64,000 bases of DNA, from the NCBI RefSeq assembly GCF_000286835.2, contig NZ_AJYD02000038.1, positions 1,226,417 to 1,290,416 on the forward strand. Direction: 5' to 3'. This stretch comes from Enterovibrio norvegicus FF-33. Its GTDB lineage: Bacteria; Pseudomonadota; Gammaproteobacteria; Enterobacterales; Vibrionaceae. Below, one piece after another: positions 7,949 through 16,617 of this stretch; the stretch's first letter is position 1; each line of letters opens with the position of its first letter. The position numbers and the translations under genes were made by a program. The notes below the pieces were generated by a model that was not told the origin of the DNA, made no database searches, and was given only the letters and a program-made list of their open reading frames with translations.

Positions 7949-9191
7949 TCGTAGACGTGTTGTGGTGACCGGTGTGGGTGTCGTTTCATCAATAGGCAAT
8001 GATTTTGACACGTTAACGGAATCTTTGAAGCTTGGTCGTAGTGGGATTCGCGCAATGGAATCTTGGTCTGAGTATGGATTAACGAGTCGCGTTGCTGGTT
8101 TGGTGCATTTAGATGAGTGCAAAATACAGTCTGCGAACATCCCTTTGAAACTCCGAAGAGCAATGCCCACCTCTACGCTGTATTGCAGCGTTGCTGCCAG
8201 TGATGCTATTTCTGCCTCTCGTTTAACGCCAGAAGAACTCGCAGACCCGCGAACAGCTTGTCTTGTTGGGAGCGGTGTGGCTGATGTGAGTGTGATACAC
8301 AGAGAAGGGGCAAGGTACTACGATGGTCAGGTTCGTAGAACTGAACCCTACACTGTCCTCAAATCCATGAGCAGCACGGCGAGTGCAATCCTCACTAAAC
8401 TCTTTGGTATTACTGGGAGAAGCTATTCAATATCGTCTGCTTGCGCTACCGGAGCACACAATATTGGGCATTCGTACGAACTCATACGTGATGGGGTTAT
8501 AGATAGAGCAATAACAGGCGGTTGTGAGGAAGTGAACGAGCTGATTGTTGCTTCTTTTCAAGCCTTGAGAATGGCGCTGTCTACTGGCTTTAATGACACG
8601 CCAGAAGGCGCATCTCGCCCTTATGATCGTGATAGAGATGGCTTTGTGATCAGTGGTGGGGCTGGGGCGCTTGTATTGGAGTCGCTCGATTCCGCCTTAG
8701 AGCGTAACGCGCCCATTTATGCTGAAATCGTGGGCTATGCAGCGAATTCAGACCCGTATGATTTAGTGCTACCTCAAGCCGATGGCGGGACATTTGTTGA
8801 GTGTATTGCCCGTTCATTAGAAGACGCGGGAATGTCCTCTGCCGATATTGACGCTATTAATACGCATGGGACAGGAACAGTGGCTGGTGACGTGGCCGAG
8901 GTTAATGGTTTACGTAGAGCATTTGGAGGCAATGTTCCGAGGTTCTCGTCTACGAAATCTATGACGGGGCATGCGATTGGCGCAGTAGGGGCCATTGAGT
9001 TAATTGCCTGCATTGCGATGCTGAAAGAAGGCTTTATCGCGCCCTCCATCAATATTGATAATATCGACCCTTTGTTTGCTGATATGCCCATCGTGCGCGA
9101 AGCCACACAGGCTGATCTGAAAACAGTCCTATCTTTAAATTTTGGCTTTGGTGGTACGAATGCGGCCACTATCCTGCGAAAAATGGACTGA
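7941..9191 (+). CDS. Beta-ketoacyl-ACP synthase (KAS I/II-like)
   Basis: The 416-residue protein has an intact Cys-His-His triad: Cys168 in SISSACATGAH, His309 in NTHGTGTVAGD and His344 in KSMTGHAIGAVGAIE. It performs decarboxylative Claisen condensation of malonyl-ACP with an acyl primer. Similarity around the active-site Cys is to FabB/FabF rather than FabH. The ATG at 7941 overlaps the ACP stop; a GTG at 7932 would add three residues. Position within the ACP-dehydratase-GNAT operon marks it as a dedicated chain-building enzyme. No ketoreductase or enoyl reductase is present, so host FabG/FabI must be borrowed or the chain is unusual. Confidence 0.88.
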   Translation: MDNRRRVVVTGVGVVSSIGNDFDTLTESLKLGRSGIRAMESWSEYGLTSRVAGLVHLDECKIQSANIPLKLRRAMPTSTLYCSVAASDAISASRLTPEELADPRTACLVGSGVADVSVIHREGARYYDGQVRRTEPYTVLKSMSSTASAILTKLFGITGRSYSISSACATGAHNIGHSYELIRDGVIDRAITGGCEEVNELIVASFQALRMALSTGFNDTPEGASRPYDRDRDGFVISGGAGALVLESLDSALERNAPIYAEIVGYAANSDPYDLVLPQADGGTFVECIARSLEDAGMSSADIDAINTHGTGTVAGDVAEVNGLRRAFGGNVPRFSSTKSMTGHAIGAVGAIELIACIAMLKEGFIAPSINIDNIDPLFADMPIVREATQADLKTVLSLNFGFGGTNAATILRKMD

Positions 9192-9217
9192 TATTGCTGT
9201 CTCAGTGAGTAGGGTAT

Positions 9218-9727
9218 ATGAATAGAAACGTCATTGATGGGCTGAGGGATACGCAAGGCGTGCTGGGTAAAGCGGCAATTCGCTCGATTTTACCCTATGG
9301 CGATGCATTCTTATTTGTGGATTCAGTCAGTGATTTGACCGAGTCTAACGTCGTCGCGCAATACAACATACCTGAGTCCTCTGAGTTGATTAACGCGCAT
9401 TTCAAACACGTTAGCATGATGCCGGGCGTTTTGATGGGGGAAGCATTAGCGCAAGCCGGTATTGTTTTACTTCATTACCGAAGTGAGTTTGAAGAAGAGA
9501 CGGATGTCATTGCGAGTACCGTGAATCAAATGCGGTTTAAGTCGCCAGTGCTACCTGGGGATACCCTAGAAGCGCATGTCAGCATAAAAGCAATCAACCG
9601 TTTAGGTGCAAGGTTAACCGGCAAGTCCTATGTAAATGGGCGCGAAGTGCTGTCTGCCACGTTTGATCTTACGTTTATAAAACGGAAAAATCTTATTGAA
9701 CATATTTCTCAACATGTCACGCGTTGA
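9218..9727 (+). CDS. FabZ-like 3-hydroxyacyl-ACP dehydratase (hotdog fold)
   Basis: The 169-residue protein matches the FabZ core: ILPYGDAFLFVDSV, then AHFKHVSMMPGVLMGEALAQAG. The catalytic pair is kept, His61 and Glu75 with the family spacing of 14 residues, though the loop between them (KHVS instead of PGKP or similar) is atypical. It would dehydrate 3-hydroxyacyl-ACP to the 2-enoyl-ACP. The gene follows the ketosynthase by 26 bp. If no enoyl reductase acts, the product chain would be unsaturated or polyene, but this is inference. Confidence 0.8.
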   Translation: MNRNVIDGLRDTQGVLGKAAIRSILPYGDAFLFVDSVSDLTESNVVAQYNIPESSELINAHFKHVSMMPGVLMGEALAQAGIVLLHYRSEFEEETDVIASTVNQMRFKSPVLPGDTLEAHVSIKAINRLGARLTGKSYVNGREVLSATFDLTFIKRKNLIEHISQHVTR

Positions 9728-9830
9728 GAGTATGTTGCATCAAATGTCTCCTATCTGATCGCTAATTTATTTAAGAAAACGTGAATATATAAACGTTTAA
9801 ATTATACGATTAAATGATCCGAAAATATGA

Positions 9831-10295
9831 GTGGTGATTTTAGTGTTGTTAAGATTAGCAACGGTAGATGATTTTTCAAATATAGAATCATCGAATTTCA
9901 AGTGTTCGACGTATAAAAATCTTGCTTTTCCTCTTGGTTGTTCAATGTCAGAGCTTGATGCTGCGTTGGGTGATGGTGATTTTGTTGTTTTTAATGAAAA
10001 AAAGACTAAGGTTGGCTTCGTTAGAATAAAAGCCATGTTCGAAGGCATTGCCTATCTTGATATCCACTTGTTACATGATTTTGCTGATGAACATATCCAG
10101 GCCGTGATGAGTTGGCTAGCTGAGCAATACCATCTCGGTAAGTATTACGTTCAGTTACTCCCCAATGAGCAGCGAGAAATAGATTGCTTAACACGTCTAG
10201 GTTTCACTGAAGAAGCGCGACTAAGAAACCAGATTTTTGTTGAGGGTGCGTATTACGATTTATTAATGATGGGGAGTGAGGATCAACGTGTTTGA
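9831..10295 (+). CDS. GNAT family acyltransferase (first of pair)
   Basis: The 154-residue protein has a GNAT-like layout: an N-terminal LRLATVDDF strand/helix, a central VGFVRIKAMFEGIAYLDIHL strand pair, and a C-terminal LTRLGFTEEARLRNQIFVEGAYYDLLMM typical of RimJ/RimL-type enzymes. The acyl-CoA/P-loop region (around DEHIQAVMSW) lacks a clear Q/RxxGxG/A motif, so it is divergent. The start is uncertain: GTG at 9831 or 9840, or TTG at 9843. In this operon a GNAT could transfer an acyl chain from the ACP to a peptide amine, as GNAT maturases of lipidated RiPPs do. It overlaps the next gene. Confidence 0.65.
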   Translation: MVILVLLRLATVDDFSNIESSNFKCSTYKNLAFPLGCSMSELDAALGDGDFVVFNEKKTKVGFVRIKAMFEGIAYLDIHLLHDFADEHIQAVMSWLAEQYHLGKYYVQLLPNEQREIDCLTRLGFTEEARLRNQIFVEGAYYDLLMMGSEDQRV

Positions 10296-10896
10296 TAGTG
10301 TTCGTGGAATCTATTGCGCTTTGCGCCGTCCAAATATCGAAGATATAGAGACAATAGCTCGCTGGTTGGATGATCCTTACCTTAATTCGACGGTCTTTGA
10401 TAGCTCTACCTATGTCAATGGTGCTAAGGAGCAAGCCATGGCGTGGCTTGAACAGAACGCAACTGTCTATGGTGCAGAAAGCCTTTTAGGATTGGTGTGC
10501 TCTGTCAAAAGCGGTAAACCAATAGGGATGGTCTGGTTCAATAACATTGACTGGAAAAGCCGTACTGCCGATCTTCGCTACTTAGTCGGCGAAGAGGCGT
10601 ACCGTACCAGCGTCTTTGGGCCTGAGATAGCACTGTTAAGTCTTCAAATGGCATTTCAAGTCATGAATTTACATAAAATCTATGGCTATGTTTTATCCGG
10701 CAATGAGGATTCAATTCGTCTTGCGGAGTTTGGTGGAATAAAAGAAGGGGTACTTAAAAATTACGTTCCTGTCGGTGATGGATGGAACGACTACCATCTT
10801 TATGCCATGTTTTCAGATAACTTCCTAGATTTCTTACAAAAACACAAAGAGGGTGTTTTACGCCGTCACTTTAAAAAAGGAATTTTCCAAGAGTGA
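10288..10896 (+). CDS. GNAT family acyltransferase (RimJ/RimL-like, second of pair)
   Basis: The 202-residue protein shows ALRRPNIEDIETIARWLDDP at its start and a GNAT core with IGMVWFNNIDWKSRTADLRYLVGE, then FGPEIALLSLQMAFQVMNLHKIYGYVLSGNEDSIRLAEFGGIKEG. This is the RimJ/RimL-type pattern in which a substrate lysine or N-terminal amine is acylated. GTG at 10288 is preferred because GAGG lies 6 bases ahead; a GTG at 10276 is possible. It overlaps the first GNAT stop by 8 bases and is itself overlapped by the protease gene, so it is part of a coupled operon. Confidence 0.75.
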   Translation: MFDSVRGIYCALRRPNIEDIETIARWLDDPYLNSTVFDSSTYVNGAKEQAMAWLEQNATVYGAESLLGLVCSVKSGKPIGMVWFNNIDWKSRTADLRYLVGEEAYRTSVFGPEIALLSLQMAFQVMNLHKIYGYVLSGNEDSIRLAEFGGIKEGVLKNYVPVGDGWNDYHLYAMFSDNFLDFLQKHKEGVLRRHFKKGIFQE

Positions 10897-11504
10897 GTTT
10901 GCTCGCTCTACTGTTTATTGCAGTTATCGTTTTGTCTTTTCTTTATCCGCGAGTCATTGGAGATCGTCTTGCTTTCTTATTAATGCTGCCCGTGATCGCT
11001 TATACGCTCTATTTCTATATAGATTGGCAGGTTATATCTCTATTTGAAATGAGCGTGTTTGTTGTAGGTGGCATATGTGCTGGTGTCGCCTTGCTGTTCG
11101 CCGGATTGCCAATAAGTTCACCTGAGCCAAGAACATTTGTTATTAACTGTTTTCATGGGTTTAAGCTTCTTAAGAAGAATCGAGACTATCTCTTATTTCA
11201 AGTTGGGATCACGTGTTACGAAGAGCTCATATGGCGAGTGTTTTTAATTAGTACATTATTATTGGTGCTTCCACCATGGGTTGCAATCTGTCTCTCTTCG
11301 TTACTATTTTGGGTCGTTCACGAGGAAAACAGACCGTTAGGATGGCATTCGCTAGAGTTCTTTCTCTTCGCGATATTGCTTGGCATTGCTTACGCTGTGA
11401 CTGATTCAGTGCTATTTGTTTGGATTATCCATTTAACCAGAAATGTCCTTGTCCTGTCAGCGACATATTATGAAAAGCAGCAAGCGAAAGCCATGCCTTC
11501 ATGA
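10893..11504 (+). CDS. CPBP family intramembrane metalloprotease
   Basis: The 203-residue protein is almost wholly hydrophobic, with about six to seven spans. It keeps the three CPBP (Abi) motifs: EExxxR (Glu110, Glu111, Arg115 in YEELIWR), FxxxH (Phe139-His143) and HxxxN (His180-Asn184). The family includes Rce1-type proteases and proteins tied to bacteriocin maturation and self-immunity. Here the exporter has no C39 peptidase domain, so this protein is a candidate for leader removal or immunity. GTG start overlaps the GNAT stop. Its 3' end overlaps the convergent MacB-like permease gene by 6 bases. Confidence 0.8.
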   Translation: MSLLALLFIAVIVLSFLYPRVIGDRLAFLLMLPVIAYTLYFYIDWQVISLFEMSVFVVGGICAGVALLFAGLPISSPEPRTFVINCFHGFKLLKKNRDYLLFQVGITCYEELIWRVFLISTLLLVLPPWVAICLSSLLFWVVHEENRPLGWHSLEFFLFAILLGIAYAVTDSVLFVWIIHLTRNVLVLSATYYEKQQAKAMPS

Positions 11505-12743
11505 ATCCCTGAGCGCATCCACGGGCTTCATTTGTGCCGCTCTTCGAGCGGGTAAATACCCGGCCACCAAGCCAACCAATATTGACACGCAAAGCGCAAT
11601 GCTTACGCCTAGCACGCCGGGAAACAATGGAAAACCAGTAAAAAAATTCAATACAACACCGATGAGCATACCAATGGCTAAACCCGCTAACCCCCCAATC
11701 AGACAAATGAGTACCGATTCGACGATAAACTGAATCATTATGTGGCTTCGATGTGCGCCAATTGCCGCTCGAATACCAATTTCTCGTGTTCGCTCCGCGA
11801 CAGCAGTACTCATGATGCCGGCAACACCGATGGCTCCTACAATTAAAGCACTAGAGGCGGCAATAATGCCGACAATCGTTACGCCGCCAAGAATATTGTC
11901 AGTGGTTCTGATGTAAGACGCGAGGGTTCCGCTTTCATATTCAAACACGCCTTGATAACGTCTCGATAGAACACCTTTTAGCTGGGAAGCCGCCGCTTCA
12001 GCTGACTCAACCGTTGAGGCTTCAGCTTGAATGTAATTCACGTCGTTGCTGCCATTAAGTGCCTGTACCAAAGGGTAACTGACCAAAATTCGATTGTTCA
12101 CATCGCCTCCAGCAGAACCAATGCTAGCGAGTAAGTCCCGACTTTTAGCGCGCAGAACACCAATAACTTGATATTCACGGCCTGATATTCGAAGTGCACG
12201 ACCTAAGGGGTTAGCGATGCCCGGGAACAGGTCAGAAGCAACGGTTTCGCCAATCATTGCAACAGGCCGACGATTTCGGATTTCTATTTCTCTAAGGCCT
12301 CTTCCTATACGTAACTGGTCATTGTTGATGGTTAAATAATCCCGATTAACACCACTCACTTGTGCGTTGCTGTATCGATTACCAGCTTGAACGATAGGTG
12401 CTTGTCCCCGAGGGGTAACGATAGGGCTGATGAGGCTGACAGATGGGCAGCAATCTCCTTGAACGGCAATCAAATCATTGTTATTGATGCCCGTACCTGT
12501 TCGTGTTCGTTTGTGTGGATCTTTGTTGCTTTGCGCGCGATATACCCAAACAGACTTGAGACCAAATGTTTCAAGTTCCTGCATGACGAATGCTTTCCCG
12601 CCCGTACTGACGGTATCCACTGTCATCACTGCGGCTATACCCACAGCAATGCCAATCATACTGAGCATTGACCTGCCCCAGTTTGCCAGCATCGCAAGTC
12701 GTGCTTCAATAAACAGATCAGGCAGAATTCGCCAGCCTTTCAT
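11499..12743 (-). CDS. MacB-like ABC transporter permease (FtsX/MacB_PCD)
   Basis: The 414-residue protein has an N-terminal span (MLSMIGIAVGIAAVMTVDTV), a large periplasmic MacB_PCD domain (about residues 45-280) and three C-terminal FtsX-type spans (VTIVGIIAASSALIVGAIGV onwards), ending in PARRAAQMKPVDALRDS. In mechanotransmission transporters it passes ATPase movement to the periplasm to push peptides, lipoproteins or macrolides through a TolC-type duct. It is encoded apart from its ATPase, unlike fused E. coli MacB. It overlaps the ATPase gene by 4 bases. Confidence 0.88.
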   Translation of the reverse strand: MKGWRILPDLFIEARLAMLANWGRSMLSMIGIAVGIAAVMTVDTVSTGGKAFVMQELETFGLKSVWVYRAQSNKDPHKRTRTGTGINNNDLIAVQGDCCPSVSLISPIVTPRGQAPIVQAGNRYSNAQVSGVNRDYLTINNDQLRIGRGLREIEIRNRRPVAMIGETVASDLFPGIANPLGRALRISGREYQVIGVLRAKSRDLLASIGSAGGDVNNRILVSYPLVQALNGSNDVNYIQAEASTVESAEAAASQLKGVLSRRYQGVFEYESGTLASYIRTTDNILGGVTIVGIIAASSALIVGAIGVAGIMSTAVAERTREIGIRAAIGAHRSHIMIQFIVESVLICLIGGLAGLAIGMLIGVVLNFFTGFPLFPGVLGVSIALCVSILVGLVAGYLPARRAAQMKPVDALRDS

Positions 12744-13402
12744 ATCACTATCCTGCCGTCTCGCATGTGTACGACTCTGTCAGCCGTTTTGGCTAAATGT
12801 GCATCGTGAGTGACCATGACAATGGTATGGCCCTCAGCATGAAGCGCCTTAAACAAATCCATAACCTGCTGCCCGGTATGGCTGTCTAAAGCACCTGTTG
12901 GCTCATCCGCAATAAGCAACTTAGGCTTGTTAACTAACGCTCGCGCAATAGCAACACGTTGTTGCTGGCCGCCTGAAAGTTGGTTGGGTAAATGCGTTGC
13001 GCGATCTGCTAGGCCTACGCGTTCAAGCGCGGCAAAAGCAAGCGCTTGACGCTGTGAGGGCGGGGTACCTTGATACACCAACGGAAGCATGACATTCGCT
13101 AACGCATCGCGGCGTGATAGCAAATTGAATGATTGAAAGATGGTTCCAATCAATGAAGAACGAAGCGTAGCAAGTCCATCAGAATCAGCGGCATGAACAG
13201 CCGTACCGTCTAAATGGTAGGTGCCTGTATCAGCGTTGTCTAAGCAGCCAATAATGTTGAGTAGGGTGCTCTTTCCTGATCCAGAGGCACCCATTATCGT
13301 TACAAACTCCCCGCGTTCTATCTTCAGATCAACACCCCGAATGATGGGTAAGGGGGTGTCTCCGCGGAAATAGGATTTATGCAAGGATTCAATGTTGATC
13401 AT
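12740..13402 (-). CDS. MacB-like ABC transporter ATP-binding protein
   Basis: The 220-residue ATPase has Walker [10 protein letters not shown], signature [15 protein letters not shown], Walker [13 protein letters not shown] and the H-loop MVTHD. It belongs to the LolD/MacB-type class that drives FtsX-like permeases. Its start overlaps the end of the adaptor gene by 14 bases and its end overlaps the permease gene, so the three form one unit. It acts on the cytoplasmic face of the inner membrane. Confidence 0.92.
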   Translation of the reverse strand: MINIESLHKSYFRGDTPLPIIRGVDLKIERGEFVTIMGASGSGKSTLLNIIGCLDNADTGTYHLDGTAVHAADSDGLATLRSSLIGTIFQSFNLLSRRDALANVMLPLVYQGTPPSQRQALAFAALERVGLADRATHLPNQLSGGQQQRVAIARALVNKPKLLIADEPTGALDSHTGQQVMDLFKALHAEGHTIVMVTHDAHLAKTADRVVHMRDGRIVI

Positions 13403-14525
13403 GGTTTTCTATAAACCTTGCTGTGCGCCCATTCTCGAGGTATCCGCTATCAAATAACGCAACCCTTTGCCCTTCTTGAACTCCACTGAGTATTTCGACG
13501 TGTGTGTCGGTTTCTAATCCTGATTCAACAGATTGTAGGTGGATGGTACCTTGTTCAATCAGTGCAACCTCAAAAACGCCAGGTTCGCGTTCGCGCAGCG
13601 CGCTGTAAGGCAGGCTGAGGGTGTTTCCACGTTCTTCTATTACGATTTCAATATCGAGCTGTTGTCCTAATAGCAGTTTTGGGGCATCTGTGCCCAACCC
13701 CATGCGCACGGGAAACGTATTTAAGTATCGTTCTGTTGTGCGTTCGATAGCGGGACCAATCCAATGAATCTGTGTTTGCCAACCTTGGTTGGGAAAGGCA
13801 TCAGATTTCACATTAACGACTTGGCCAACGTGAATCCTGCCACTGTCAACGGCATCTAAATTCGCCTCAATTTCCCATCCTTTAATGGCGACGAGTTGGA
13901 AAAGTTGTGTTCCGGCTTCAACCCATTGCCCTGATTCAGTCCATTTATCAATGATAATTGCATCAAATGGCGCATTCAGCTTTTGCCAGTCTTGCTCAAT
14001 AGCACTCATTTGGGCATCTGCTTGGGCAATAGCAACGGCTGCTTGCGCCGTTTCCATTTCAAATCTGACCTGATCTAGCGCTTCGACAGAGACGAGATTT
14101 CTATCAGATAGCTCTGATACTCGATTGTAGCGTTGCTGCTGCTCCTTCAAACGAACAATTTCTTGCTGAACAACAGCGTTGGCGCGTTTGAGTCGAGTCA
14201 TAGATGCACGGTTATCCATGGAGGCCAGAGTGTCATCTTTTTTTACCCGATCACCACGAGCAACATAGACCTGCTCGACGCGGCCATTTACTAACGCAGT
14301 CAAAGAAACGGTACGGTCATTAATAACCTCACCAGTCACTCGAATGATGTAGGCCATATCATTACGTTGCACTTGCACCCCCGACAGGTTCAGCGTTGGC
14401 TTGTCATAGAAAAAGTAGCCCGCAGTAGCAGCGAAAACCAGAACAACGATAGCGAATATGCGCTTAAAATAGCCTTTCATTGATCGTTTACCAGGCTGCT
14501 TAAGTTTCATATGAGATGCATTCAA
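13389..14525 (-). CDS. HlyD/MacA-type periplasmic adaptor protein
   Basis: The 378-residue protein has an N-terminal membrane anchor (IFAIVVLVFAATAGYFFYD), a lipoyl-like half (RVEQVYVARGDRVKKDDTLA), an alpha-helical hairpin around residues 105-175 rich in Gln/Ala/Glu, and beta-barrel segments. It would link the MacB-like permease to an outer-membrane factor, which is not encoded in this locus. Start choice is open among ATGs at 14525, 14510 and 14480. The 190-bp gap upstream separates it from the ABC exporter gene. Confidence 0.87.
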   Translation of the reverse strand: MNASHMKLKQPGKRSMKGYFKRIFAIVVLVFAATAGYFFYDKPTLNLSGVQVQRNDMAYIIRVTGEVINDRTVSLTALVNGRVEQVYVARGDRVKKDDTLASMDNRASMTRLKRANAVVQQEIVRLKEQQQRYNRVSELSDRNLVSVEALDQVRFEMETAQAAVAIAQADAQMSAIEQDWQKLNAPFDAIIIDKWTESGQWVEAGTQLFQLVAIKGWEIEANLDAVDSGRIHVGQVVNVKSDAFPNQGWQTQIHWIGPAIERTTERYLNTFPVRMGLGTDAPKLLLGQQLDIEIVIEERGNTLSLPYSALREREPGVFEVALIEQGTIHLQSVESGLETDTHVEILSGVQEGQRVALFDSGYLENGRTARFIENHDQH

Positions 14526-14714
14526 TTATCTATCCCTAATAATTAACAAATCATGACGAGGTGGCTTATTCGATGTTTCCATATCAAAGAGATGGATGTG
14601 AAATGGTGCAATTGTTCGAGTATTTAATATAGGGTTTAGGTCCGCTGTAACATTCAGTATGCATCGGAGAGAGCAGTTATTTATTTTTCGTAGATAAGTC
14701 AAACTTTCATCCAA
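14526..14714 (-). other. Intercistronic stretch with weak small ORFs
   Basis: This 189-bp gap separates the ABC exporter from the adaptor gene. A 62-codon frame starting with TTG fills it. Shorter ATG frames exist, one ending SNKPPRHDLLIIRDR. None has a convincing ribosome binding site and none resembles a known family. It may be a leader or promoter for the MacAB-like operon, or may encode a second small peptide. I see no terminator in it. Confidence 0.3.
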
Positions 14715-16412
14715 TTAAGCTTCTTTGGTGGCAGTTTCTGTGACTCGAGTAGAGTTACGTAAACTATCATTTTCAAGGTAAACGACGCGATCGACCGCAT
14801 CAAATAGGCGATCATCATGGCTTACAATTACAACAATTTTTGACTGTTTTTGTGACCTAATAATGTCGATGAGCAACTTTACAGCTTCGCTGTCTAAGTT
14901 GTTCGTAGGCTCGTCCATTAGTAGAATAGGTGTATCCCGCAGTATGGCTCGTGCCAGGCCTAATTTTTGAATTTGGCCTCCCGATAATTCTGAATGCGCA
15001 TCTTTAATGACATGATCAATACCTTTATCTAGTCGATCAATCCACTTATCTAGACCGACTAGAGACAGAGCTGTCAGAATTTTGTCTTGATCAATATCCT
15101 GGCCGAAAGTAACGTTATTTCGAATGGAGTCAGAAATAATGTGGATTCGTTGTGGGACCATAGCAATACACTGAGACCGATTTGATAAGCCGTTTAGGTC
15201 AATGGTATCTAGTTTTATTTGCCCAGATTGAGGTTTCAGCTCTCCACTCAGGATGGTGAGTAGCGTCGACTTGCCAGCACCGTTACCACCATTAACCAAA
15301 TGCGCTCGACCTCTATCGAAAACCAAGTCTAGGCGAGTGAATAAGGGGTAGTCATGATGATAGGAAAAACTCATGTCTTCTAAAATCATTGATTCAAATA
15401 CGGTGAAATGTTCTATTTTTGGCTCGGAATTATCAGCTAAACCTTGTTTAGACGGTACCTGAGATAAATCGCATAATTCTTTTACGCGCATTAACGCTGT
15501 CAATTCATTGGGGAGGCTTGATACAAACTCAATAATTCTAATAAGAGAGGGCACCATCAAGTTTAGCGTTGCTGTGTAGGTGATTATTAAGCCTATAGTG
15601 AGTTGCTCTTCAATGACCATGGCACCGCCAAGATACCAAATGATGACCATGGCTAGCATGGGGATTCCCATAATAATCATGCTAACTTTTGTGTCATAGA
15701 GTTGCCGGATATAACGTTTACTTTCCAATCGCTCAACGGCTTTTCGACAATGAGTAAGGAAAAAATTTTCAGCATCGTATATCTTTATTTCTGCATCAGC
15801 TTCAATGGTTTCTTGTATGACAGTGAGCTTTTTTGCGGAGGCATCAGTTTCATCTTTAGAAGATGACCACAATGCACTGTCGAACCTCATGTAAACAATG
15901 ACAGCAGCAGGCAATAGGACAAGAAGTATTGAACTTAATTGCCAGTTCAAGAAAAAAACGATCACTAGCAATACGATAGATAAGGCTATGTGATGAATTG
16001 CTCCTGATAATCCATAGGGCATAATGACTTCAAACTGGTCTATATCTCTTGTAACTCGAGACAACAAATCACCGTTATTAATTTTGAGTCGATGATTATA
16101 ATTCATACCCAGTATACTTTTAATGACATCCTGGTTAAAGTCAATCATGATCTCTTTCCGCACCTTTAGGCGAAACCATGCATTAACATAATTTAGTATT
16201 AGGAAGCAGCTATAGAGAATAGCAAGTAGAAAAACGGCCTTTAGAAGTAAATTAGAATCTTCACCAGGTAGAACCTGATCGATGATATAACCAGATAGGT
16301 AGGGGAGTGGGGCTTGAAAAGCTGTTAACAATAAAGCCATTAGTAAAAAAGAAAACGATTGATGTTTTCTTTTTGCATAGATGAGATTATATAAATAAGA
16401 AATTCGGGTCAC
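14715..16412 (-). CDS. Peptide-type ABC exporter (fused TMD-NBD, no C39 domain)
   Basis: The 565-residue half-transporter has six spans in the first 300 residues and an ATPase domain with Walker A NGGNGAGKST, signature LSGGQIQKLGLARAIL and Walker B ILLMDEPTNNLD. It works as a homodimer in the inner membrane. It resembles exporters of microcins and other peptides, but the first residues go straight into the membrane domain, so there is no C39 leader peptidase. It lies directly downstream of the 31-codon peptide gene, which makes that peptide the likely cargo. Base composition is AT-rich compared with the flanking housekeeping genes. Confidence 0.88.
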   Translation of the reverse strand: MTRISYLYNLIYAKRKHQSFSFLLMALLLTAFQAPLPYLSGYIIDQVLPGEDSNLLLKAVFLLAILYSCFLILNYVNAWFRLKVRKEIMIDFNQDVIKSILGMNYNHRLKINNGDLLSRVTRDIDQFEVIMPYGLSGAIHHIALSIVLLVIVFFLNWQLSSILLVLLPAAVIVYMRFDSALWSSSKDETDASAKKLTVIQETIEADAEIKIYDAENFFLTHCRKAVERLESKRYIRQLYDTKVSMIIMGIPMLAMVIIWYLGGAMVIEEQLTIGLIITYTATLNLMVPSLIRIIEFVSSLPNELTALMRVKELCDLSQVPSKQGLADNSEPKIEHFTVFESMILEDMSFSYHHDYPLFTRLDLVFDRGRAHLVNGGNGAGKSTLLTILSGELKPQSGQIKLDTIDLNGLSNRSQCIAMVPQRIHIISDSIRNNVTFGQDIDQDKILTALSLVGLDKWIDRLDKGIDHVIKDAHSELSGGQIQKLGLARAILRDTPILLMDEPTNNLDSEAVKLLIDIIRSQKQSKIVVIVSHDDRLFDAVDRVVYLENDSLRNSTRVTETATKEA

Positions 16413-16500
16413 AGTCTGATCCGGACGTTGAGGAAAACCCGCTTTTATTGTAAAAATTATATAGACTTAACTTTCAAATATCAGAGCATAACGATAAAGA

Positions 16501-16520
16501 GGGGATGTTAAGTCATCCCC
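16501..16520 (-). other. Hairpin between the peptide gene and the exporter gene
   Basis: GGGGATG and CATCCCC form a perfect 7-bp GC-rich stem around a 6-base loop. On the minus strand it lies 98 bp after the peptide stop and is followed by TCTTTAT, a poor U-run. It could be a partial terminator or an mRNA-stabilising stem that keeps peptide output above exporter output, a layout common in bacteriocin operons. Confidence 0.5.
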
Positions 16521-16617
16521 AAACTTCATGGTTAAAACACCAAAATTGAAATATTCTATAAGGTATTTTAAATATAAGCCTATAAATAAATCAACAAATA
16601 TAATCTATTGGCGTGAT

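Noticed and set aside
7591..8163. A 190-codon minus-strand frame across the ACP and ketosynthase start
   Set aside because: It is antisense to two clear family proteins and shows no recognisable domain.
9398..9445. Loss of the catalytic His in the FabZ-like dehydratase
   Set aside because: Aligning from the PGV motif shows His61 and Glu75 with the usual 14-residue spacing, so the dyad is kept.
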